Assembly (NCBI GenBank): GCA_029987245.1
Contig: DALTWG010000053.1
Location: 1 to 11,822 of the forward strand
DNA length: 11,822 nt
Source of the DNA: Methanocorpusculum sp.
GTDB lineage: Archaea > Halobacteriota > Methanomicrobia > Methanomicrobiales > Methanocorpusculaceae
Direction of reading: 5' to 3'
Shown: positions 1 to 7,262 of the stretch, piece after piece
Layout: every line of letters begins with the position of its first letter
How positions within the stretch are numbered: the stretch's first letter is position 1
Notes under the pieces: model-generated
Seen by the model: the letters and a program-made list of their open reading frames with translations, nothing else
Databases searched by the model: none
What the model was told of the DNA's origin: nothing
Position numbers and translations under genes: made by a program

Positions 1-11
1 TATAAAAGCCA

Positions 12-49
12 AAAAGATAAAAAATTCAGCACCATACATAAGGCTGAAT
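12..49 (-). terminator. Hairpin plus T-tract, candidate terminator
   Basis: Read on the minus strand, a perfect 7-base inverted repeat (ATTCAGC at 43-49, GCTGAAT at 24-30, 12-base loop) runs directly into TTTTTT and, three bases later, TTTTT. This is the layout of an intrinsic terminator. It lies about 120 bases after the stop codon of the aCPSF1 gene and is on the right strand to end that transcript. The stem is short and AT-rich, and archaeal termination depends mainly on the T-tract, so the hairpin may be incidental. Confidence 0.45.
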
Positions 50-167
50 AGTTACGAATTATCTTTTCTGAAGCACTCACACGCTGTCCTAAATGAGATT
101 TAACAACTCAATTCATTACACACAAGGGCATTTAAAAAAGAAGAGGAGTGGATAGTGCCAAAAAGAT
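50..167. other. Gene-free spacer with U-rich sites after aCPSF1
   Basis: I see no gene in this AT-rich stretch. On the minus strand, just after the aCPSF1 stop codon, there are two pyrimidine-rich runs: TCTTTTT at 160-166 and CTCCTCTTCTTTTTT at about 133-146. Archaeal transcripts often end at such U-rich runs, and aCPSF1 itself is known to act at them, so autogenous 3'-end formation is possible. That last point is inference. Confidence 0.3.
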
Positions 168-2078
168 TCACACCATCCGGTATGTCTCCAGATTCTGCGG
201 AGACACCGTCTGGATGTGGAACCTCTTGTAAATCGAACTCGCGAGATCAATCGTCTTGGACTCTTCGCCGTGAATACAGAAAATGCGCTCAGGTTTCGGC
301 TGCACATACTGCACATAATTCATCAACTGCTTTCTGTCCGCATGACCCGAGAAACCCTCTACCGTGCGCACCTCCATATTGATGATAATGCTGCCCTTTT
401 TGCCGATAGGCACCTCACGCCAGCCCTTCTGAATGCGCCGGCCGTACGTTCCGTCCGCCTGATACCCGACAAAGACCAGCATATTCTTTTCAGACTCCGC
501 GAGATTTGAGAGATACTCCAAAACCGGGCCGCCGTTTAACATACCGCTGGTTGAAATAATAACACACGGGTCCTCCGAGAAGATAACCTTCTGCCGCTGC
601 TCCGAGGTTTCCACCTGCTCAAAACACTCCGCAAGGAACGGGTTGTAATTGTCGCGGAAAATCAGATTGCGCAGGTCATTGTTCAGATATTCGGGGTACG
701 CAGTGTGCATAGCCGTAGCCTCTTTAATCATGCCGTCAAGATAGACCTTGCATGCCGGAATCTTTTTCGTGCGCATGCCCTCTTCGAGGGCAAGCATTAA
801 TTCCTGTGAGCGGCCCACTGCAAACGCCGGAATAAGCACCTTTCCGCCGCGCTCTACCGTTTCATTAATGACCGCATAAAGCTGCTCTTCAGCCTCGGTC
901 CTGGACGGGGCGAAATCCTCCGAGCCGCCGTAGGTCGACTCCATGACAAGCGCCTCCAGGCGCGGGAACTGCGAGACCGCCGGGTTAAACAGCCGGCTCT
1001 TTGCGTAGTAAAGGTCGCCGGTAAAGGCGATATTGTATAAGCCGTTGCCCACATTGAAATGTGCAATCGCAGAGCCTAAAATGTGGCCTGCGTTATGCAG
1101 CGTCAGTTTCATGTTCGGCGCAATATCGGTGACATCGCCGTAGCCAAGAGGAATAGTATGTTTGACAAACTCGCGCACCTCGTTGGAAGAATACGGCGGC
1201 GCGCGGTCCTCCTTGTTGTTTACATCAAGGTAGTCAAGCTGCAGCATCGCAGATAAGTCGCGGGTTGCAGGCGTTGTGTAAACAGGGCCGTCATAGCCGT
1301 ACTTGAATAAAAGCGGCACATAGGCGCAGTGGTCAAGGTGCGCGTGGGTCAAGACAACCGCATCCAGCGAGTCGAACGGATAGATTTCCGGAATGTGCAG
1401 ATACGGCGAGGACGCCTGGCCCGTTGCGCCAGGCGACTCGCCGCAGTCTATTAAGACCTTGCTTTCCGGGGTGGAAAGGAGAAATGCCGCGCGGCCTACC
1501 TGACGGCAGCATCCCAGAGTCGTAAGACGCAGCCACTGATCGCGGTCGCGGCTGGAATAAAGCGAATCCCGGTGGATTCTTTTGCCGCAGCGGCGCAGAA
1601 ATTCCTTGCGTTCGTCGCGGGTTTCGCGAAGGTACTGGCGGACCTGTTTGATGGTGACCGAGGGAATCGGCGGCGTGCGCGCGGCTTTGGGTGTCCAGCC
1701 GGTTTTTATCGTGATGTCGCGCAGCGTTGCGCCGTTTTTGCCGATGACAAGTCCGGGCTTTTCCGCTTCAATCAGGACTTCGCCGGTATCGTTGTCAAAG
1801 AAAATATCGGTGATGCCTGCTGCCTCCGGCACGACCTTTTTAATCATGTCGTAGGCTACCTCAGTATCGCCTAATTTGTTCGGGCGAAGCGCGATGCGCT
1901 TGCGCAAGTCTTTGGCAAGTGTTTTGATTAGGTCCGACTGCTCGGCAAATTTCTGCGGATTGTCGGTGTAGATAACCATCTCAGGTCCTTCGAATTCGAC
2001 GTCGGTGACTTTAACGCCTGTCGGGACCTTCTTGTTTATTGCTTCTTTGAGTTGTTTTAGTCTTTCTTCAACCTGCAT
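168..2078 (-). CDS. aCPSF1/FttA, KH-domain beta-CASP ribonuclease (transcription termination factor)
   Basis: This is archaeal cleavage and polyadenylation specificity factor 1, a zinc-dependent endo/exoribonuclease that cuts nascent RNA at U-rich sites and drives transcription termination. Counting from the ATG at 2078 (636 residues, the usual family length), two KH-type domains fill about residues 1-140, with the RNA-binding loop VIGKNG at 111-116. The metallo-beta-lactamase motif HAHLDH is at 245-250, NAGHILGS at about 329-336, FTGDL with the metal-binding Asp at about 355, and ESTYGG at about 380. The beta-CASP motifs FSGHAD (about 576-581) and HGEE (about 603) follow, so all active-site residues are present. 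The frame also has a TTG start at 2093, five codons upstream. I prefer the ATG because family members begin close to this point and no Shine-Dalgarno site precedes the TTG. The gene follows psmB by 20 bases and is probably co-transcribed with it. Confidence 0.93.
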   Translation of the reverse strand: MQVEERLKQLKEAINKKVPTGVKVTDVEFEGPEMVIYTDNPQKFAEQSDLIKTLAKDLRKRIALRPNKLGDTEVAYDMIKKVVPEAAGITDIFFDNDTGEVLIEAEKPGLVIGKNGATLRDITIKTGWTPKAARTPPIPSVTIKQVRQYLRETRDERKEFLRRCGKRIHRDSLYSSRDRDQWLRLTTLGCCRQVGRAAFLLSTPESKVLIDCGESPGATGQASSPYLHIPEIYPFDSLDAVVLTHAHLDHCAYVPLLFKYGYDGPVYTTPATRDLSAMLQLDYLDVNNKEDRAPPYSSNEVREFVKHTIPLGYGDVTDIAPNMKLTLHNAGHILGSAIAHFNVGNGLYNIAFTGDLYYAKSRLFNPAVSQFPRLEALVMESTYGGSEDFAPSRTEAEEQLYAVINETVERGGKVLIPAFAVGRSQELMLALEEGMRTKKIPACKVYLDGMIKEATAMHTAYPEYLNNDLRNLIFRDNYNPFLAECFEQVETSEQRQKVIFSEDPCVIISTSGMLNGGPVLEYLSNLAESEKNMLVFVGYQADGTYGRRIQKGWREVPIGKKGSIIINMEVRTVEGFSGHADRKQLMNYVQYVQPKPERIFCIHGEESKTIDLASSIYKRFHIQTVSPQNLETYRMV

Positions 2079-2098
2079 GAAAATCGTTTCCAAAAAAG

Positions 2099-2728
2099 TT
2101 AGTTGAGGTACCCGGCTATTGTTTCTTCGGGTATGTACTCGAATTTTTCACGGGTTATTACTGCTATATTGTATCCTTCGCCGGAGGCGGAGTCGCGCCG
2201 CATTGCAGCGCGCAGCGCGCGTGCTGCAAGGCGGACGGCGTCTTCTTCGTCCATGTCGGGCGCAAAGCGGTCTTCAAGCACGCCGTAGGCTGTGGTGGAG
2301 CCCGAGCCGGTGGAGACAAAGCCTTCTTCAAGGGTGGCGCCGCCTGCTGCGTCTACGGAATAGACGGAAGGTCCGTTTTTGTCAACGCCGCCAACTAAGA
2401 GCTGGACATAGTACGGGGTGAATCTGTTCTGGTTGAGGTAGTTGGAAAGAACAGTTGCCGTAGCACCAACGCTGATTTCCTGGCCTCTGCGTATTTCATA
2501 GAGGTTGCATTCAACGTTTAATGTGCGCACAAGCTGCTGGGCATCGCCGACGCCGCCTGCTATGGTCATTCCTATGTGGTCGGTGATTGCATGGACTTTC
2601 TTTGCCTTTTTGGATGCAATGAGGGTTCCCATCGTGGCGCGTCTTTCGGTGGCTAATACCACGCCGTTTTTAAAGATGATGCCGACGGTGGTGGTTCCGG
2701 ATTTTACGTCATGTGTTTCTTCTGACAT
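2099..2728 (-). CDS. psmB: Proteasome beta subunit precursor
   Basis: This is the catalytic beta subunit of the archaeal 20S proteasome, which degrades unfolded and tagged proteins in the cytoplasm. The 209-residue precursor has an 11-residue propeptide ending in Gly11. Self-cleavage would expose Thr12 as the N-terminal nucleophile in the run SGTTTVGI. Glu28 and Lys44 fall at the positions of the conserved active-site acidic residue (17) and Lys33 of the mature enzyme, and GSGSTTAYG (about 141-149) is the usual C-terminal-half motif. No alpha subunit gene lies in the window. The start is supported by AGGTG about eight bases before the ATG. The aCPSF1 gene follows immediately, suggesting a shared transcript. 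The propeptide is short, as is typical of methanogens. Confidence 0.96.
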   Translation of the reverse strand: MSEETHDVKSGTTTVGIIFKNGVVLATERRATMGTLIASKKAKKVHAITDHIGMTIAGGVGDAQQLVRTLNVECNLYEIRRGQEISVGATATVLSNYLNQNRFTPYYVQLLVGGVDKNGPSVYSVDAAGGATLEEGFVSTGSGSTTAYGVLEDRFAPDMDEEDAVRLAARALRAAMRRDSASGEGYNIAVITREKFEYIPEETIAGYLN

Positions 2729-2754
2729 TTTTGGACACCTAATGCGGATACGCT

Positions 2755-2803
2755 GTTTATAATCTGAGCAATACTGTTGGAAACAGTGAAAAGCGTGTAT
2801 AGT
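2755..2803 (-). promoter_or_regulatory. Candidate psmB promoter region with a dyad
   Basis: Two TATA-like boxes precede psmB on the minus strand. TTATAAAC at 2755-2762 would place the transcript start only a few bases before the ATG, leaving out the Shine-Dalgarno site. ACTATACA at about 2795-2802 would give a leader of about 40 bases that keeps it. Between them lies a perfect dyad, ACTGTT-gga-AACAGT, at 2773-2787. If the upstream box is used, the dyad lies close to the start of transcription, where a repressor could bind. Confidence 0.35.
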
Positions 2804-2829
2804 AATGGGGGGTGAGAGGAGATAAAGTT

Positions 2830-3726
2830 TTAGGTTTGTGTCTCGCGCCGCCGGCTCAAAACCCCTTTAACCACCTGCAGCACAACTAAAATCAAAATCC
2901 CGATTACAAAAAACACCGGCGAAAACGTTGCAAAGGATAATGCATCCATCGGCTCGGCAAGCGTGGCCGGACCCATAACAATCGCATAAAACGAGCCTAT
3001 TACAAGCCCTAAAATCAGATACATCGTCTGAGCTCTGAACTTTGCAAAACACCAGCGCACAACCTTGGTAAAGACAGCAAGACCAAACAACACACCAACC
3101 GCAAAAATCACCAGTGCCGGCAGCGCTGCAAAATCAAGGTGCACACAGGCACTGACCGCCGAAATCAGCGGCACATACAGCCCGATAATTAAAAGCATGG
3201 TGGAGCCGGAAATACCGGGCAGAATCATGACCGAAATCGCAAGCGCCCCGGAAATAAATAAAATCAGCGCCAGGGGCAGGCTTAATGCAGTTACATCCAC
3301 CGCACCAAACGAACCGAGATTCATAATGAGAAACACCAGAGCGATGCCTATTGCGGTAAAAATCAGCCAGTAGTATTTGCCTTTCATGCATTTGCGCTCT
3401 TCATAGACCACAATCGGAATTGCTGCAAGCGTCAGCCCTAAAAAGAGCGAACTTAAGTCATAAATATGCGTCTGGAACACAAGCGACAGCACCGAGGCGC
3501 AGACCAAAAAGCAGCCTGCCCAGCCGATGCCAAGCGTAATTAAAAACGGCAGCGCCTTTTTCTTTGCATCCCAGGAACCGAGCAGGAAATCATTTATCGA
3601 CGATACAAATTTCTCGTAAAAACCCAGGATAAAGGCAATCGTGCCTCCGGAAACCCCGGGCACACTGTCGGCTGCCGCCATACAGATACCCCGGACGACA
3701 TTTACAATCGGGTCAATCAGTTTCAT
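2830..3726 (-). CDS. DUF368 family membrane protein, PopT-like polyprenyl-phosphate translocase
   Basis: This is a polytopic membrane protein of 298 residues with about eight to nine hydrophobic segments. The two signature loops of DUF368, PGVSGGT at 23-29 and PGISGST at 170-176, mark an inverted or tandem two-fold repeat. In bacteria, DUF368 proteins (PopT) return undecaprenyl phosphate from the outer to the inner leaflet of the membrane. In an archaeon the substrate would presumably be a dolichyl-type phosphate used for S-layer or lipid-linked glycosylation; this substrate is inferred. There is no Shine-Dalgarno site before the ATG. A TATA-like run (CTTTAAT, about 3751-3757) lies 26-28 bases upstream, consistent with a leaderless transcript of its own. 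The protein ends in a basic tail. Confidence 0.85.
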   Translation of the reverse strand: MKLIDPIVNVVRGICMAAADSVPGVSGGTIAFILGFYEKFVSSINDFLLGSWDAKKKALPFLITLGIGWAGCFLVCASVLSLVFQTHIYDLSSLFLGLTLAAIPIVVYEERKCMKGKYYWLIFTAIGIALVFLIMNLGSFGAVDVTALSLPLALILFISGALAISVMILPGISGSTMLLIIGLYVPLISAVSACVHLDFAALPALVIFAVGVLFGLAVFTKVVRWCFAKFRAQTMYLILGLVIGSFYAIVMGPATLAEPMDALSFATFSPVFFVIGILILVVLQVVKGVLSRRRETQT

Positions 3727-3751
3727 TCATTAGTAATTAGCGCGCAAAGGA

Positions 3752-3946
3752 TTAAAGATATCGGGTCGGGCAAGATTGATGTTTCTTTGGAGCAGATATT
3801 GATTTTCCAGACATACTTTGTCCAAAAAATTGAGCGATTGCTCTATTCATTCCATCAATCCCTTCTTGTCTTTGCTTTTGGGTAAGAGTAACGTAACCTC
3901 CTTTAACTCCTTGAGCCGCACTTGAATATTCCATTGATGAACTCAT
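3752..3946 (-). CDS. Small hypothetical protein (64 aa) in AT-rich islet
   Basis: I do not recognise this frame. It encodes 64 residues with no membrane segment or signal peptide. The middle part (about residues 18-42) is Gln- and Arg-rich and could form a helix; the last 20 residues are Ser-, Lys- and Pro-rich and look disordered. It starts with ATG five bases after the stop of the upstream small frame, so the two would be translated together. No Shine-Dalgarno site is visible. GC is about 39%, well below the flanking genes. It could be a recently acquired small gene or non-coding sequence that happens to be open. Confidence 0.4.
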   Translation of the reverse strand: MSSSMEYSSAAQGVKGGYVTLTQKQRQEGIDGMNRAIAQFFGQSMSGKSISAPKKHQSCPTRYL

Positions 3947-3951
3947 GATAA

Positions 3952-4140
3952 TTAATTTGTCCTTCTTAAATAATAAATTTTTGCAGGTCTGTCAAAAAAT
4001 GACGAGCGTGTTTTTTGAGGGGGAATTTCTCTGATATCATAAATAACATAATTTGCAAGAGATGGTACGAGCCATTCTTTCTCATCTTCATCGATATAAA
4101 GAACATTATCTCCTTTATGTAATGTTTGGATAAGATACAC
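3952..4140 (-). CDS. Small hypothetical protein (62 aa), GTG start or 5'-truncated remnant
   Basis: I do not recognise this frame. From the GTG at 4140 it encodes 62 residues, with an acidic stretch YIDEDEKEW at about 15-23 and a basic C-terminus. No ATG exists in frame. The frame stays open upstream to a TGA at 4177-4179, and the 12 or so residues before the GTG also look protein-like, so the true N-terminus may have been lost where the islet meets the end of the EamA gene. GC is about 31%, the lowest in the window. The 64-residue frame follows after five bases. It may be a remnant of a transferred gene. Confidence 0.38.
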   Translation of the reverse strand: MYLIQTLHKGDNVLYIDEDEKEWLVPSLANYVIYDIREIPPQKTRSSFFDRPAKIYYLRRTN

Positions 4141-4185
4141 TAATGTTCCATTTGGATTTTTTGAAGCATACTTGGGTCAGGCGGC

Positions 4186-5106
4186 CTACACCGCTGCCGC
4201 CTTCTGCTTTGCGCCCGCAAGATGCGGCAGCGCAATGCCTGTAAAAATCAGCGCAATGCCGGCCCACTGCAGAAGGCTGACACCCTCCCCTAAAATCAGC
4301 ATGGCGCAGAAAATCGAAGCCGGCAGCTCCGATGAACACAAAATCGCCGCCTTGTCCACCGACACCTTCGGCATCCCTATGGCAAATAAAATCGCCGGCA
4401 GGGCACAACCGATGCCGCCGAGATACAAGCCGTACATCCAGATTTCATACGGAATCCTGCCGGCCGACGCCATCTGGGGACCAAAAACCACCGTTACTAA
4501 TACCAGCGACACCAGCACAAGCACACAGCTTCTGTAGAGCGGGGCCATGTCATTGCCTGTTTTGCCCAGGAAAAACATATTGAACGCATAACAGACGCCC
4601 GCAATAAACGCTAAGAGACAGCCAAGCGGGTGGAACTCAACGCTCTGACCGATAATGCCCGATGCAATTACCGTTCCTGCAAGAAGCAGAATCACCGAAA
4701 TAACCGTGCGGCGGTCAGGAAGCCGGCGGTCTGCCACCGCCTGAATCACCACACCTACCCAGGTGAACTGAAATAAAATAATGACACCAAGATATGCCGG
4801 AATAAACTGCAGGGAAAACGTATACAAAATCCCGACAAGACCTGACATGGCACCCGAGCCTGCAAGGCACAAGAGCGTCTTTTTTGAGGGGCGGACATGT
4901 CCCTTTTTCCTGCGGAAAAGAAGCGACCAGCCTATGGAAAGGAAAAACAGAATCAGAAAGCCGAAGAAATATTCGGCTAAAACAATCTCACCGGTTGCAA
5001 ATCCCGCTCCATAGGCATTTTTAATAATCGAGTTCTGCGGACCGAAACAGCATCCGCCTAAAAGAACCAGAATCGGAAAAAAGAAACGGGAGATATCCGG
5101 TGCCAT
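4186..5106 (-). CDS. EamA/DMT superfamily transporter
   Basis: This is a predicted inner-membrane transporter of the drug/metabolite transporter superfamily. The 306 residues give about ten hydrophobic helices arranged as two EamA repeats (about residues 8-140 and 155-297), with a basic loop (RRKKG, about 65-69) after the second helix. Members usually export amino acids or other small metabolites; the substrate cannot be read from the sequence. The C-terminus ends in a short Lys- and Ala-rich tail, as is common. The gene starts three bases after the stop of the UPF0210 gene, so it is the third gene of the ACT-UPF0210-EamA operon. The AGGT touching the ATG is too close to be a normal ribosome binding site, so translation is probably coupled to the gene before it. 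Confidence 0.88.
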   Translation of the reverse strand: MAPDISRFFFPILVLLGGCCFGPQNSIIKNAYGAGFATGEIVLAEYFFGFLILFFLSIGWSLLFRRKKGHVRPSKKTLLCLAGSGAMSGLVGILYTFSLQFIPAYLGVIILFQFTWVGVVIQAVADRRLPDRRTVISVILLLAGTVIASGIIGQSVEFHPLGCLLAFIAGVCYAFNMFFLGKTGNDMAPLYRSCVLVLVSLVLVTVVFGPQMASAGRIPYEIWMYGLYLGGIGCALPAILFAIGMPKVSVDKAAILCSSELPASIFCAMLILGEGVSLLQWAGIALIFTGIALPHLAGAKQKAAAV

Positions 5107-5109
5107 ACC

Positions 5110-6474
5110 TTAATTCTTGAAACTGTGGATAGGTGCCGGAATTCTTCCGCCGCGGTTGACAAACTCCGCGCAGGAGAATGTATTCACCGGCTGAATCGGC
5201 GCGTAGCCCAAAAGCCCGCCGAACTCAACCGTGTCGCCTACGTCTTTGCCGATAACAGGAATAAGGCGCACGGCGGTGGTCTTCTGATTTATCATGCCGA
5301 TTGCAGCCTCGTCGGCGATAATGCCTGAAATCGTTGTCGCCGGCGTATTGCCCGGAATGGCAATCATGTCAAGACCGACAGAGCAGACACAGGTCATAGC
5401 CTCGAGCTTTTCCAGCGTCAGCGCCCCGCGGTTTACCGCATCAATCATGCCCTGGTCTTCGCTTACCGGAATAAATGCCCCGGAAAGACCGCCGACAAAG
5501 GAGCTTGCCATAACGCCGCCTTTTTTCACCTGGTCATTGAGGAGGGCGAGCGCCGCGGTGGTTCCCGGAGCGCCGACGGATTCAAGTCCCATCTCTTCCA
5601 GAATTTCTGCGACCGAGTCACCGACCGCGGGCGTCGGCGCGAGGGATAAGTCAACGATGCCAAACGGAATCCCGAGGCGTTTGGACGCTTCTATTGCAAC
5701 CAGCTGGCCCACACGGGTGACTTTGAATGCGGTCTTTTTGACCTTTTCCGAGAGCAGTTCAAAGTTTTTGCCGCGGACCGATTCAAGCGCGTGTTTGACA
5801 ACGCCGGGGCCTGAAACACCCACGTTAATAACGGCGTCGCCTTCGGTGACGCCGTGGAATGCCCCCGCCATGAAAGGATTGTCATCCGGTGCATTGCAGA
5901 AGACGACCAGTTTTGCACAGCCGATGGAGCCGTTGTCTTTGGTGCGTTCGGCGGTTTCCCTGATGACCTGCCCCATTAACTTGACCGCATCCATGTTAAT
6001 GCCCTGTTTGGTTGAGCCGACGTTGACCGAGCTGCAGACAAAGTCGGTTTCTGCCAGGGCCTGCGGGATAGAGCGGATGAGATTTTCCTCTGCGGGCGTC
6101 ATGCCTTTGGAGACGAGCGCCGAGTAGCCGCCGAGGAAGTTGATGCCCACGGTTTTTGCCGCCTTGTCAAGGGTTTTTGCAATGGTTACAAAGTCTTGCG
6201 GGGTTTTGCAGGCGGCACCGCCCACAAGCGATATCGGGGTAACGGAGATGCGTTTGTTTACAATCGGTATGCCGAAGTCGCGTTCGATGTCTTTGCCGGT
6301 TTTGACCAGGTCGCGGGCAACGGTCGTTATTTTATTGAAGATATTGTCATTGAGTTTTGCAAGGTCTGTGTCAATGCAGTCCAAAAGACTGATGCCCAGG
6401 GTAATGGTGCGCACGTCGAGTTTTTCGGACTCGATCATGTTGTTTGTTTCAATGACTTCTGCTATGTTTACCAT
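5110..6474 (-). CDS. UPF0210 / DUF711 family protein (PFL-like fold)
   Basis: This is a full-length (454-residue) member of UPF0210, also called DUF711, a cytoplasmic family found in archaea and anaerobic bacteria. Its fold is related to pyruvate formate-lyase, but no glycyl-radical role is established. Conserved stretches seen here include the Gly-rich SLVGGAACK (about 82-90), [11 protein letters not shown] (about 147-157), [11 protein letters not shown] (about 215-225), and [11 protein letters not shown] (about 366-376). The biochemical function is unknown. It lies five bases after the ACT-domain gene; this pairing recurs in bacteria and archaea, so the small ACT protein is probably its ligand sensor. 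No good Shine-Dalgarno site precedes the ATG, which suggests translational coupling. Confidence 0.9.
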   Translation of the reverse strand: MVNIAEVIETNNMIESEKLDVRTITLGISLLDCIDTDLAKLNDNIFNKITTVARDLVKTGKDIERDFGIPIVNKRISVTPISLVGGAACKTPQDFVTIAKTLDKAAKTVGINFLGGYSALVSKGMTPAEENLIRSIPQALAETDFVCSSVNVGSTKQGINMDAVKLMGQVIRETAERTKDNGSIGCAKLVVFCNAPDDNPFMAGAFHGVTEGDAVINVGVSGPGVVKHALESVRGKNFELLSEKVKKTAFKVTRVGQLVAIEASKRLGIPFGIVDLSLAPTPAVGDSVAEILEEMGLESVGAPGTTAALALLNDQVKKGGVMASSFVGGLSGAFIPVSEDQGMIDAVNRGALTLEKLEAMTCVCSVGLDMIAIPGNTPATTISGIIADEAAIGMINQKTTAVRLIPVIGKDVGDTVEFGGLLGYAPIQPVNTFSCAEFVNRGGRIPAPIHSFKN

Positions 6475-6479
6475 GAGTA

Positions 6480-6752
6480 TCAGATTCTGTGCATGCGGAT
6501 AAAGATTTCTTCCTTCTGGCAGTGGATTTTCACGCCGGCCTCGTCGCCGATGGCGGCTAATTCTTCGACAAGGGTTCCGTACTCTTTGGTTGTTTTGGAG
6601 GTGTCGATGATCATCATCATGTTGAAGTAGCCTTTTACAATGGTCTGGGAGATGTCTTCGATGTTAATCTGGTTTTCTGCAAAGTAGGTACATACTTTTG
6701 CGATGATGCCTACGGAGTCTTTGCCAACTACGGTTACTATTGATTTGTTCAT
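6480..6752 (-). CDS. ACT domain protein, UPF0237 family
   Basis: This protein of 90 residues is a single ACT domain, a fold that binds amino acids or similar small ligands and regulates partner proteins. The N-terminal strand with [12 protein letters not shown] (about 9-20) has the Gly-rich turn between the first strand and helix, where ligands bind; NINIEDISQ and the strand MMMIID follow. This matches UPF0237, whose members sit next to UPF0210 genes. It is the first gene of an operon with UPF0210 and the EamA transporter. The start is supported by AAAGGAT seven bases before the ATG. A regulatory role towards the UPF0210 protein is inferred from context. Confidence 0.9.
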   Translation of the reverse strand: MNKSIVTVVGKDSVGIIAKVCTYFAENQINIEDISQTIVKGYFNMMMIIDTSKTTKEYGTLVEELAAIGDEAGVKIHCQKEEIFIRMHRI

Positions 6753-6759
6753 AGGGGTT

Positions 6760-6799
6760 ATCCTTTGTGGATATATATTTGGGTTAAGATTAGATATAG
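6760..6799 (-). promoter_or_regulatory. Candidate promoter and ribosome binding site of the ACT-UPF0210-EamA operon
   Basis: On the minus strand, CTATATCT (about 6791-6798) would place the transcript start near 6769, giving a leader of about 17 bases that includes the AAAGGAT Shine-Dalgarno at 6760-6766. A second, stronger-looking TATA run, AAATATATAT (about 6771-6780), would start transcription at or near the ATG, giving a leaderless message. The two cannot be told apart from sequence alone. Confidence 0.4.
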
Positions 6800-6864
6800 G
6801 CTTGTATTCGGCTTCGATTTACGGCAACCAAAAACAATATCCTGCTGAAACGATAATAGATATA
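6791..6864. repeat. Direct repeat TAGATATA in the divergent promoter region
   Basis: TAGATATA occurs at 6791-6798 and again at 6857-6864, just before the HicB-like start. One copy overlaps the candidate TATA box of the ACT operon and the other touches the start of the toxin-antitoxin-like pair. They could be operator half-sites, but eight AT-rich bases could also recur by chance. Confidence 0.2.
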
Positions 6865-6866
6865 CA

Positions 6867-7262
6867 ATGGCTTTTGAAGAGAACGTGCAGGAGTCCGCGC
6901 TTGAATATATTGCAGGCGGCTCTCCCGCAAATTACGACGGATTTTGCGGCATTGAATCCATCACTTTCAATAAAATCGGCGGGCATCTCCTGAAAAAACC
7001 GCTCACCTTCAAATCATATTTTGATCCTGAAGACCGATTGTTCTGCATTGAAAATGAGTTTTTTTCCCTGCACGGGTATGGTGAAACCTATGCGCAGGCT
7101 ATCAGCGACCTGGGAGAGGATCTGGAAACGCTTTCCTTTTGCTTTGTTTCCTATCCGGATGAAAAATTCAGCCCGGAATCGCTGCATGTCAAAGCAGAAT
7201 TGGAAAAACTGGTCGATATTTACGCGGTTGCTGAAAACATGCAGAAATCAGGCAGAAAATAA
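6867..7262 (+). CDS. HicB-like antitoxin candidate (131 aa)
   Basis: This is a soluble 131-residue protein placed directly before a HicA-like gene. Residues 69-89 (starting HGYGETYAQAISDLGEDL) fit the HicB-type pattern G-x-G-x-T-x-x-x-A-x-x-x-L at the end of the sheet that normally inhibits HicA. The segment around YFDPEDRLFCIENE (51-64) would form the preceding strands. Typical HicB proteins end in a helix-turn-helix or ribbon-helix-helix domain; here the C-terminus (about 102-131) is a single Lys- and Glu-rich helix with no clear DNA-binding motif. The assignment rests mostly on the partner gene. There is no Shine-Dalgarno site; an ACAATAT run about 28 bases upstream suggests a leaderless start. 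Its stop codon abuts the ATG of the next gene. GC is near 40%, against about 65% in nearby larC. Confidence 0.55.
   Translation: MAFEENVQESALEYIAGGSPANYDGFCGIESITFNKIGGHLLKKPLTFKSYFDPEDRLFCIENEFFSLHGYGETYAQAISDLGEDLETLSFCFVSYPDEKFSPESLHVKAELEKLVDIYAVAENMQKSGRK

Noticed and set aside
2079..2093. TTG start five codons upstream for aCPSF1
   Set aside because: No Shine-Dalgarno site precedes it, and the ATG at 2078 gives the usual family length; it is kept only as an alternative.
5294..6127. Long open frame of 277 residues on the plus strand
   Set aside because: It is antisense to the well-conserved UPF0210 gene and its Ser/Pro/Thr-rich translation has no domain; it is a shadow of biased codon use.
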